51,556 nt of DNA from NCBI GenBank assembly GCA_934255515.1, contig CAKQON010000007.1:1-51556 (forward strand). Reading direction: 5' to 3'. The notes under the pieces were generated by a model. The model was not told where the DNA came from, searched no databases, and saw only the letters and a program-made list of their open reading frames with translations. This DNA is from an uncultured Sutterella sp. Lineage in GTDB: Bacteria; Pseudomonadota; Gammaproteobacteria; Burkholderiales; Burkholderiaceae_F. Shown piece after piece: positions 1-6,299 of this stretch. The translations under genes were made by a program, and so were the position numbers. Within the stretch, counting starts at the first letter, position 1, and each line of letters opens with the position of its first letter.

Positions 1-76
1 GTGTAAACAAGCCCTATGTTGAGCCTGCTTTAGCAGGTGACAATAAAGCTTTCGACTTTAGTCGAGAGTTGTTTAC
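1..76 (+). mobile_element. Right end of an IS200/IS605-type (tnpB) element, partial
   Basis: Two small hairpins with identical TTTA loops lie side by side: CCTGC-TTTA-GCAGG at 24-37 and TCGAC-TTTA-GTCGA at 52-65. Both are enclosed by an 8-bp inverted repeat, GTAAACAA at 3-10 and TTGTTTAC at 69-76. Subterminal hairpins with a CGACTTTAGTCG core are, as I recall, typical of right ends of IS200/IS605 elements such as ISDra2, where the same DNA encodes the 3' scaffold of the TnpB guide RNA. The rest of the element, including any tnpB, would lie left of the window and should be on the plus strand. The true right boundary is probably near 76, because the haem-barrel gene loses family-like sequence there. 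What I see is the hairpin pair; the family assignment is inference. Confidence 0.5.
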
Positions 77-706
77 TAGGCCTTCCTGAACCATGGCGGG
101 GTTCGGGCGGGCAGCGGCAATCATGCGGAGCGTGTTTTTGTCCGTGTGATGGAATTTCTTTTCGACGCCCGGAATCACGAGGACCGTGTCTTCCTCGTAG
201 GAGATGGAGCCGTCCTCATTGAAGGTGAACGTGATGTCCCAGGACTCGGTGCGGAAGTTCTTCTCAAGGAACGGGTTCGAAGCAATGCCGTTCATGGTCG
301 AACCGCGTTCGGCGCGCAGATGAATCTGCTTGTCGCCGGGCTTTGCCTTCCCGACCGCCATCGCGACCTGAGCGCGCGGAATGGCGAGCGTCATGAAGAC
401 GGTTTCGGTCTCGGGCTCCCAGAGGAGATAGCCCACCTGATCGTGGAAGGCGTTGAGTTCGCCGGGCTTCGTGATCGCCACGTGGTAGCGAAGGCCGTAA
501 AGGAGCTGCGGACCGCTGTTCTGGGGGTCGAGCAGCTCATAGGTCTGCGTTTCAACGAAGGGTTCGGATTCCGTGCCTTCGGCGACCGGATGCGTATCAA
601 CGCCGTCAGCACCGTACCAGGTGCCGGCAAGAGGCGCGAGGGGGCCGAGGTTGGCAAGCGTATCCGGGCTTGCGGGGGTCTCGGTGTAAATATCTTCGTG
701 ATGCAT
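14..706 (-). CDS. Nitrobindin-like haem-binding beta-barrel protein, 3' end rewritten by an insertion
   Basis: The product is about 230 residues, counted from the ATG at 704-706. The N-terminal part carries the GTWYGADG version of the GxWxGxG signature of the nitrobindin/DUF1794 family, cytosolic fatty-acid-binding-like barrels that hold ferric haem. Near the C-terminus is a conserved FHHTDKNTL segment containing the likely haem-ligand histidine. No signal peptide is visible, so it should be cytoplasmic. The last roughly 20 codons, from about position 76 down to the stop at 14-16, run through the two TTTA hairpins of the mobile-element end and are therefore not native. The barrel itself seems complete before that point. 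It follows the response regulator by 37 bases and is probably the third cistron of that operon. Family members bind NO or isomerise peroxynitrite; which of these it does here is unknown. Confidence 0.75.
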   Translation of the reverse strand: MHHEDIYTETPASPDTLANLGPLAPLAGTWYGADGVDTHPVAEGTESEPFVETQTYELLDPQNSGPQLLYGLRYHVAITKPGELNAFHDQVGYLLWEPETETVFMTLAIPRAQVAMAVGKAKPGDKQIHLRAERGSTMNGIASNPFLEKNFRTESWDITFTFNEDGSISYEEDTVLVIPGVEKKFHHTDKNTLRMIAAARPNPAMVQEGLVNNSRLKSKALLSPAKAGST

Positions 707-743
707 GGTCTTATCCTGAAAATGGAATGCAGCAGCTTCGTCC

Positions 744-1346
744 TCAGTACTTGAGCTGGAATCGATGCTGCAGCTCCTTCGCATTATGAGCTCCGAGCTT
801 GCGCATTGCATTGGCGCGGAAGAATTCAATTGTGCGCTTCGAGACGCCGAGCCGTTCGGCAATCTGCCTGTTGGTAAGGCCTTCGCAGACCAAACGCACC
901 ACCTGCTCCTCCCGATCGCTTAAAGGATCTGTGGCAATTTTTGCTTCTGCGTGCGAAGCGCCGAAAACCGGAGCATCCTTGAGCGCATGCTCAATCGTCG
1001 CGAGAAGCTTCTCGGACCCCACGGGCTTCGGGATGAAGCTCACCGCGCCCTTCTGCATCAGGTCGACCGCAAGGTCGATCGAGCCGTGCGCGGAAAGAAA
1101 GATGATGGGAATCTTCTGCCCGGCCCGGATGAGCGCTTCCTGAAGTTCAGGACCGCTCATGCCGCCCATTTTGACGTCAAGAAGGAGCGCCCCATACCTC
1201 GATGGATCATCCTTTTCGAGATAGCTTTCCGCGCTCTGATAAACGGCGGTCTCGTAGCCTTCGCCCTCAAGCACGAAGGAAATCGCCTCGCAGAGCGCTT
1301 CGTCGTCGTCGACGATGCGGATGAGCGGTTCTTCAGACTTCGTCAT
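744..1346 (-). CDS. FixJ/TtrR-type response regulator
   Basis: A 200-residue two-component regulator. The receiver domain (about 8-125) shows the acidic pocket D13-D15, the phospho-acceptor D57 in LLLDVKMGG, a conserved Ser in FLSAHG and the Lys in FIPKP. The C-terminal LuxR-type helix-turn-helix (about 138-198) has the SDREEQVVRLVCEGLTN and IAERLGVSKRTIE segments. Its ATG overlaps the TGA of the kinase gene by four bases (ATGA), so the two are translationally coupled. The receiver plus LuxR output is the FixJ/TtrR arrangement, and it should activate transcription of a respiratory operon when phosphorylated. The obvious candidate target is the divergent flavoprotein-cytochrome operon starting at 3400; this is inferred from position. 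Confidence 0.88.
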   Translation of the reverse strand: MTKSEEPLIRIVDDDEALCEAISFVLEGEGYETAVYQSAESYLEKDDPSRYGALLLDVKMGGMSGPELQEALIRAGQKIPIIFLSAHGSIDLAVDLMQKGAVSFIPKPVGSEKLLATIEHALKDAPVFGASHAEAKIATDPLSDREEQVVRLVCEGLTNRQIAERLGVSKRTIEFFRANAMRKLGAHNAKELQHRFQLKY

Positions 1347-3187
1347 GCGCGGTTCTCCTTTTCCTTCTCTTCTTTCGTCGTTTCCTTCTCATTCCCGGAA
1401 TCCGGGGAGGCCGTCGGCAGGATGATATCCGCTGCGAGCCCGTCCCCTGCGGCTCCCCCGCCGGAGCGGAAGACGAGCTCTCCCTGGTGGCGTTCCACGA
1501 GGTGCTTCACGATTGAGAGACCGAGGCCGAGGCCTTCGGGCTTCTCGCTTGAAATGGGAGATGCGAGCGCGCGGATTTTCTCTTCGGAGAGCTTCGGGCC
1601 GTTGTCGGAAACCTCAAAGCGCACCTTATTTCCAACGCAGCTTACTTCGAGGACGACCCGGGGGCTCTCGACGCCGCGAACCGCTTCCACGGCATTGCGG
1701 ATGAGATTCACGACGGCAAGCTCGAGCTCAAGGACGCTCCCGCGCACTTCCGAATGCCGCGCCTCCCGGGAAATGATCACCTCGGTTTTTGCCTCGAGCT
1801 TCGGATACGTCTCCCGAATATGCTGGACGAGATCCGCTACCCGGATCCGCTGGAAAACGGGCTCGCGCTGATGCGCATAGTCCCGCACGCGGTCGACGAT
1901 CGCCCCTGCGCGCTCGGCCTGTCCGGCAATTCTCCCGGCGATTTTGAGAACGCTCTCGTTCGTGGCGGTTCCGGCCTTAGCCCTCCGCTCGAGCCCCTCG
2001 GCAAAGAGGCGGATGGCAGAGAGCGGCTGATGCACCTCGTGCGCAATGAGGCTTGAGAGCTGCCCCACGGCGCCGGCGCGCTGTAGCATTGCAATCCTCT
2101 GGCTCTGCTCGACTTCGCGGACGTGCACTTCCTCGAGCTCGCGCTCTCTCCTTGCCACAAGGACCCTGAGCCACCAGCCGTGATAGGCGAGCCCCGCAAC
2201 CGCGAGAAGGAGAATGAGGAGATAGGGCCAGAAGGCATTGACGAAGCGGCTCATCGTCCAGTCCCTGAGATACGCATAGGGACCGATTCTCAGGTCCTCG
2301 AGGAGCTTGTCGACCGCATGAAAGTCCGTTGCGACCGACCATTCGCGGCCGCTCTCCGTCGCGGGCATGGTGAGGAGCGCAACGAGGAGTTTTCGCGAGA
2401 GCTCTGGCGTCACGGTAGGCATGACGGACAGGCTGTGGGCCGGATAGAGCCTCGTGCTCGCAACGCAGGAAACCGCGCTCGTGTCGACGCCCTTCGGGGG
2501 CGCGAGGACGCGGAGCTTTCCCGTCACATCCGGATGCTTGCGGCTTAATTCCTCAAAGGCGCAGAGCCTCAGAAACCCGACGTCCGTCGTCCCGGAGGCA
2601 ACGGACCGGGCAACCGACTCCATCGAGTCGCTGCGGTTGAAGAACTGCGTGCGGCCGAAAAACTTGTCGGGATTCCGACCGAGGGCCGCAACCTCTCCCA
2701 TCGCGATCTGATAACCCGAAAAGCCCCAGGCCATGTTGGCCGAAAGCCTCACGCCCTCGAGTTCGGCGAGCGTTCTTGAATCTCCCCTGCGGAGAATGAT
2801 CGCCGTGCCTTCATTGTGGTTGGGATCCCTCAGGCCCGGCGCCACGGATGTCGCAAGGGGCCTCGCGCCGAAGGGGGCAAAGCGCCTTGCCGCTCCGGAG
2901 CTGCTCACGAAGACGTCGACCTCGCCCGCCTTCACAGCCTTCTCGAGATCGGCAACCGTGTAGTCCGTCACCGTCACGTTCTCAATCCCGAAGGTATCAA
3001 AGAGCGTCGTGAGGGTTGCCGCATCAAATTCATCCCGCTGCTCGGGGAGAGCAAAGGCGCCGACGCCCACGCGGATCTGCTTTTGTACCGGAGCCTCAGG
3101 AGCAGCGCCTCCCTCAGCATTGGAAATACCGGGGAGAAAGAGGAGGAAAAAGCCTGCCAAAAAGAGAGAAGAAATGGCCTTATTCAT
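1343..3187 (-). CDS. Sensor histidine kinase with periplasmic binding-protein-like sensor (TtrS-like)
   Basis: A 614-residue membrane kinase. A signal peptide/first membrane helix (1-24) is followed by a periplasmic domain (about 37-300) resembling PhnD/TtrS-type solute-binding folds, seen in KAGEVDVFVSSS and in the two-lobe pattern SANMAWGFSGYQ and SGTTDVGFLRL. A second membrane helix spans about 319-340. The kinase core has H383 in the H-box HEVHQPLSAIR, the N-box NLIRNAVEA near 494-502, and the ATP-lid glycines GLGLGLSIVK at 552-561. Cys209 and Cys241 could form a periplasmic disulfide. It is coupled to the regulator at 744-1346 and divergent from the reductase operon. TtrS in Salmonella senses tetrathionate through this kind of domain. 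The ligand here is unknown and may be the substrate of the neighbouring reductase. Confidence 0.86.
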   Translation of the reverse strand: MNKAISSLFLAGFFLLFLPGISNAEGGAAPEAPVQKQIRVGVGAFALPEQRDEFDAATLTTLFDTFGIENVTVTDYTVADLEKAVKAGEVDVFVSSSGAARRFAPFGARPLATSVAPGLRDPNHNEGTAIILRRGDSRTLAELEGVRLSANMAWGFSGYQIAMGEVAALGRNPDKFFGRTQFFNRSDSMESVARSVASGTTDVGFLRLCAFEELSRKHPDVTGKLRVLAPPKGVDTSAVSCVASTRLYPAHSLSVMPTVTPELSRKLLVALLTMPATESGREWSVATDFHAVDKLLEDLRIGPYAYLRDWTMSRFVNAFWPYLLILLLAVAGLAYHGWWLRVLVARRERELEEVHVREVEQSQRIAMLQRAGAVGQLSSLIAHEVHQPLSAIRLFAEGLERRAKAGTATNESVLKIAGRIAGQAERAGAIVDRVRDYAHQREPVFQRIRVADLVQHIRETYPKLEAKTEVIISREARHSEVRGSVLELELAVVNLIRNAVEAVRGVESPRVVLEVSCVGNKVRFEVSDNGPKLSEEKIRALASPISSEKPEGLGLGLSIVKHLVERHQGELVFRSGGGAAGDGLAADIILPTASPDSGNEKETTKEEKEKENRA

Positions 3188-3399
3188 AAGAAAAATGCCG
3201 GAGGATCAATGTAATGGAATCTACAGAACGTCTTTCGGGAAACCCTGGAGAAGCTTTAAGGCTCGCTTCAGAAAAGTCCTTTTTCTTGTCCTGAAGCAAC
3301 CATACTTATCGGTGGGGCGCACCTACACTTCCGGCTGACTCCAAATGGACTATCTGAAGTCCTTTCAGCATTCATATACAACAAAAAAACAGGAGAAGC
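3188..3399. promoter_or_regulatory. Divergent promoter region with a GCTTCAG/CTGAAGC inverted repeat
   Basis: This 212-base gap separates the kinase start from the flavoprotein start and must hold promoters in both directions. A perfect 7-bp inverted repeat, GCTTCAG at 3265-3271 and CTGAAGC at 3291-3297, is spaced 26 bp start to start. It lies about 119 bp before the flavoprotein ATG, a reasonable distance for an upstream activator site. A second short dyad, GGACT-N6-AGTCC, sits at about 3347-3362. A TATACA at 3375-3380 could be a -10 element, but it would leave a very short leader. The strong AGGAGA at about 3391-3396 serves the flavoprotein. The regulatory role is inference. Confidence 0.4.
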
Positions 3400-4896
3400 A
3401 TGATGTCGAGTACGGATATGACCCGCCGCGGCCTCTTGAAGACTTCCATTTTCGGCGCAGCCGCTGCCGGCGCAGCCGGCATTGCCGGCGCTGTCGAAGC
3501 CAAGACCGCAGGCAAGGCGAAGGCCCCGGTCTATGATGCCATCATTGTTGGCGCCGGTCCTGCCGGCCTGATCGCCGCCATTACGGCGCACGATCTCGGC
3601 GCCAAGGTGGTGCTTTTTGAAAAGCGCGACCGTCCGGACGGCAACGCCATCTTCGCCCTCGGCTCCATCTGCGGCTGGGGCACGCGGCACCAGAAGGAAC
3701 AGGGCATCGAGGATACGGCCGACGCCTTCTACGCCATGATGATGGACATCTCCAAGCAGATGGGCGACAAGTCCTTGAACCGCACCTACACGGACAACAT
3801 TTCCGAAGGCATCGACTGGCTTGAAAAGGATATCGGCGTCAAGTTCGGCAAGATCCGTCCGATGCCCTATCCGCGTCTCGGCCGCACCTGCCGCGTCTTG
3901 GGCGACGGCATCACGGGCGGCGCCCGCCTCGTGCAGTACCTCCTTGCCGCCGCGAAGAAGCGCGGCATCGAAATCCGCTACGAGCACAAGGTGATCGAGC
4001 TCCTTCACGACGACCACTTCCGCGTGACGGGCGTGAAGACCCTCTCGGACGAAGGCCAGAAGGAATGGCTCTCGAAGGGCGGCGTCTGCCTCACGACGGG
4101 CGGCTTCTCCGCAAACCCTGAAATGGTCGACCGCTACATCGGCGGCTGGGCCACCCGCATGGTGCTGCGCGGCTCGAAGTCGACCACCGGCGAAAACGTT
4201 TCCCTCACGCTTCCGCTCTATGCGAAGTTCGTGAACATGGACCAGTTCCACTGCGGCCCGATCATCGGCGTCACGCACGTGAACCCCGCCGACGTGCTCA
4301 ATTCCGGCTACGGCGTTCAGGTCAACACCTCCGGCAAGCGCTTCATGGACGAGAACAACACCTACGTGGTGAAGGCCCGCACGACGGCGCTCCAGACGCT
4401 CGACAACCAGGCCTGGGTGATCGTCGACAGCACCTGCCCGGTGCTTGAGAAGGTGATCACCAAGTTCGACCGCCTCAACAGCCCCTACGGCAAGGCCGAT
4501 ACGCTCGAAGCCCTCTGCAAGCAGGTGAACCTCCCCGAGAAGAACGTTCTCAAGGAAGTGAAGGCCTACAACGACGCGCTCGCCGCCGGCAAGCTCGACG
4601 AAATGACGCCTCCCTGCACCTACAAGAACCCGCACCCCGTTGCGAAGGCCCCGTTCTACGCTGTTCCCTTCCAGGGCGGCATGACGGCCACCTTCGGTGG
4701 CCCGCTCATCAACACCAGGGCTGAGATTCAGAGCCTTGACGGCGGCAGCATCCCCGGCCTCTACGCCGCGGGCAATGCCGCGGGCGGCATCTTCTACTTC
4801 AACTATGCGGGCGGCGCGCAGTTGGGAGCCGCTACGGTCTTCGGCCGCATTGCAGCTCGCGAAATGGCTGCCCGCGCCAAGAAGGCGAAGATCTGA
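3400..4896 (+). CDS. Tat-exported FAD-dependent periplasmic reductase (fumarate-reductase/KsdD superfamily)
   Basis: A 498-residue flavoprotein. A twin-arginine signal (TRRGLLK, R9-R10) precedes a hydrophobic stretch and an Ala-rich cleavage region near 30-35. The Rossmann dinucleotide site is IIVGAGPAGLIAA (G51-G53-G56). The C-terminal FAD segment GLYAAGNAAGGIFYFNYAGG closes the fold. It belongs with the FAD_binding_2 family of flavocytochrome c fumarate, urocanate and methacrylate reductases. However, the usual catalytic features look changed: the segment ENNTYVVKA stands where Fcc3 has its proton-donor Arg, GMTATFGG replaces the His-containing GVHHTMGG, and FNYAGG replaces the substrate-binding NRLGG. 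The substrate is thus probably not fumarate. The tetrahaem cytochrome 20 bases downstream is the likely electron donor. AGGAGA before ATG 3400 (or 3403) supports the start. Confidence 0.85.
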   Translation: MMSSTDMTRRGLLKTSIFGAAAAGAAGIAGAVEAKTAGKAKAPVYDAIIVGAGPAGLIAAITAHDLGAKVVLFEKRDRPDGNAIFALGSICGWGTRHQKEQGIEDTADAFYAMMMDISKQMGDKSLNRTYTDNISEGIDWLEKDIGVKFGKIRPMPYPRLGRTCRVLGDGITGGARLVQYLLAAAKKRGIEIRYEHKVIELLHDDHFRVTGVKTLSDEGQKEWLSKGGVCLTTGGFSANPEMVDRYIGGWATRMVLRGSKSTTGENVSLTLPLYAKFVNMDQFHCGPIIGVTHVNPADVLNSGYGVQVNTSGKRFMDENNTYVVKARTTALQTLDNQAWVIVDSTCPVLEKVITKFDRLNSPYGKADTLEALCKQVNLPEKNVLKEVKAYNDALAAGKLDEMTPPCTYKNPHPVAKAPFYAVPFQGGMTATFGGPLINTRAEIQSLDGGSIPGLYAAGNAAGGIFYFNYAGGAQLGAATVFGRIAAREMAARAKKAKI

Positions 4897-4916
4897 ATCA
4901 CGGGGAGAAATTCAAA

Positions 4917-5270
4917 ATGACCAAGAATACCTTTATCGCTCTTGCCGCCGCGCTTTGCTTCGGCACCGCTTTTTCCTCGTCGGCGCTTGCTTCCGACTAC
5001 ACGGCTGACTTCCATCTTGCCCACGGCCAGAAGTGCGAGACCTGCCACAAGACCGCGCCGACCGAAGGCGCAAAGGTGAAGAAGGACGTCTGCAAGCAGT
5101 GCCACAGCTATGAGGCGCTCGCTAAGCAGACCGCCAAGGACGAACCCAATCCGCACTACTCGCACCTGGGCGACGTCAACTGTACGGACTGCCACAAGGG
5201 CCACCAGAAGTCCGAACTCATGTGCAACCAGTGCCATCAGTTCTCGCTTCAGGTTCCGCACAGCAAGTAA
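4917..5270 (+). CDS. Small periplasmic tetrahaem cytochrome c (flavocytochrome haem subunit)
   Basis: A 117-residue precursor with a Sec signal peptide (1 to about 26, ending ALAS). Four CxxCH haem motifs follow: CETCH at 40-44, CKQCH at 59-63, CTDCH at 89-93 and CNQCH at 103-107, giving about one haem per 20 residues. Extra histidines (H33, H36, H80, H83 and others) can serve as distal ligands. The size and spacing fit the Tetrahaem_c/cytochrome c3 domain that in Shewanella Fcc3 is fused to the flavin domain; here it is a separate gene. It follows the flavoprotein by 20 bases in one operon and should carry electrons from a quinol-oxidising membrane cytochrome, not encoded here, to the FAD. 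The flavoprotein uses Tat and the cytochrome uses Sec plus Ccm, so the complex is assembled outside the membrane. Confidence 0.9.
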   Translation: MTKNTFIALAAALCFGTAFSSSALASDYTADFHLAHGQKCETCHKTAPTEGAKVKKDVCKQCHSYEALAKQTAKDEPNPHYSHLGDVNCTDCHKGHQKSELMCNQCHQFSLQVPHSK

Positions 5271-5335
5271 TCGCGGAACGCTCCTTCAGGCTCCCGGGGA
5301 AGACTCCCGGGCCTGAAGAGCGGCAGCACTTCCGA

Positions 5336-5378
5336 AAGACCTCAGACCGCACGACAATGCGGCTTGTGGTCTTTTTTA
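5336..5378 (+). terminator. Rho-independent terminator of the flavoprotein-cytochrome operon
   Basis: AAGACC at 5336-5341 pairs with GGTCTT at 5368-5373, and an inner CCGCA pairs with TGCGG; the stem runs straight into TTTTTT. A second, GC-rich stem without a T-run (TTCAGG and CCCGGG paired with CCCGGG and CCTGAA, about 5285-5316) lies just upstream and could protect the mRNA 3' end. Confidence 0.8.
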
Positions 5379-5582
5379 TTACCTTTTGTCCACACGCTTC
5401 TGAAAGCCCGGGCTCTCAACCCGCAGCAGATTCACCGCGCCTCCAATCGCTGCCGATCGGAGGCCCACTGGATCAAGTACCAAGAAGCCCGGCATGTTTT
5501 CCCGACGTATGATCGTTGCTGCTGCGCTCGCCGGCGCAGGCACCCCATACGAAATGCATGGATCAGAGAGGGAGATGTTGCC
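5379..5582. other. Intergenic stretch without a supported gene
   Basis: About 200 bases between the terminator and the frameshifted Nim-like gene. Only short open frames are seen. One, from the ATG at 5493, begins with a signal-like MFSRRMIVAAALAGAG stretch but has no recognisable continuation. It may be eroded coding sequence. No promoter stands out. Confidence 0.4.
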
Positions 5583-6137
5583 GTGCCTAACGAATCAACC
5601 GCCCGATGCGGCGCAAGGCCCGCGAGCTTACGCTCGATCAGGCCCGTGAAGTGATAGAGGCCGCCGAACACGCCGTCCTTGCAACCTGCGATGCGGAAGG
5701 CTTTCCCTATGCCGTCCCGGTTTCCCCGGTCATGGTCGGCGACGCGATCTACTTTCACTCGACCGGTCTGCCCGGAGGCCGCAAGGCCGACAACATGCTC
5801 ATGAACCCGAATGTCTCGCTCTGCTTCATCGCCAAAGCCACGACCCTGCCGCAATGGTATTGCGGTCGACTTTGCCTCTGCTGTCGTCACGGGAAAGGCC
5901 TATCCAGTCACGGATGAAAAGGAGTGGCGCGAGGCTTTCGAAGCCATTCTTACACGCCATACTCCGGGAAACAGCCAGGGCAGAAACAACGTTCAGTTCA
6001 AGGTTCGCGGACCGCACGCCATGGTCTTGAAGATTGAAATTGAGAAAATCACCGGGAAGGCGCGTAGCGCGGCGAAATCGAAAAAACGGGAAAAGCATCA
6101 GCGAAGTGCAGGACATGGGACCTTCTGCATGGCTTAA
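5583..6137 (+). pseudogene. NimA-like pyridoxamine-phosphate-oxidase-family protein, frameshifted
   Basis: The first part, readable from ATG 5606, has the MRRKARELTLDQA opening and the LATCDAEGFPYAVPVSPV strand typical of 5-nitroimidazole-resistance (Nim) and related FMN/PMP split-barrel proteins. It stops making family sense at about 5863 and would end at 5917. The rest (FASAVVTGKAYPVTDEKEW onward, then VLKIEIEKITGKA) continues in another frame to 6137. Deleting one G at about 5864-5865 restores a single reading frame. A second break may exist at the front: the only good ribosome site, GGAG at 5571-5574, is placed for a GTG at 5583 whose frame ends after 23 codons and is not the frame of 5606. 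So it is either a decaying pseudogene or a sequence error. Intact relatives reduce nitro drugs or bind flavin. Confidence 0.75.
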
Positions 6138-6186
6138 GGACGTGCCGCTTTAATCGCGCCTTCATCCAAGCGATAAAAGCCAGGGT

Positions 6187-6204
6187 GACTTTCCGCTGAA
6201 AGTC
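6187..6204 (+). repeat. Small inverted repeat in the gap before the TolC-like gene
   Basis: GACTTTC at 6187-6193 and GAAAGTC at 6198-6204 form a perfect 7-bp stem with a CGCT loop, about 100 bases before the outer-membrane gene. There is no T-run, so it is not a standard terminator. It could be an operator or a leader hairpin. Confidence 0.35.
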
Positions 6205-6299
6205 TTCCCGCGAACATGGGATAACCCGCATAGTCGCGTTAAAATCCCTGACTTTCCGAACAACGGCTCGCGAAGCCCGAGACTCTTTCCTTCCATCCC

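Noticed and set aside
744..1346. The FixJ-like regulator as the factor binding the 11-bp TTAG repeats at 41467-41510
   Set aside because: LuxR-type helix-turn-helix proteins favour short inverted repeats; 11-bp direct repeats point to an OmpR-family winged helix encoded elsewhere.
3188..3399. FNR boxes in front of the reductase, octahaem and pfl genes
   Set aside because: I looked for TTGAT-N4-ATCAA and close variants in these leaders and found none.
3268..4635. A 455-residue open frame opposite the flavoprotein
   Set aside because: Low-complexity His/Val/Gly/Arg composition typical of antisense frames; the flavoprotein has clear FAD motifs.
5493..5650. A short frame starting with a signal-like MFSRRMIVAAALAGAG stretch
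   Set aside because: It has no ribosome site and no recognisable mature part, and it overlaps the start of the Nim-like gene.
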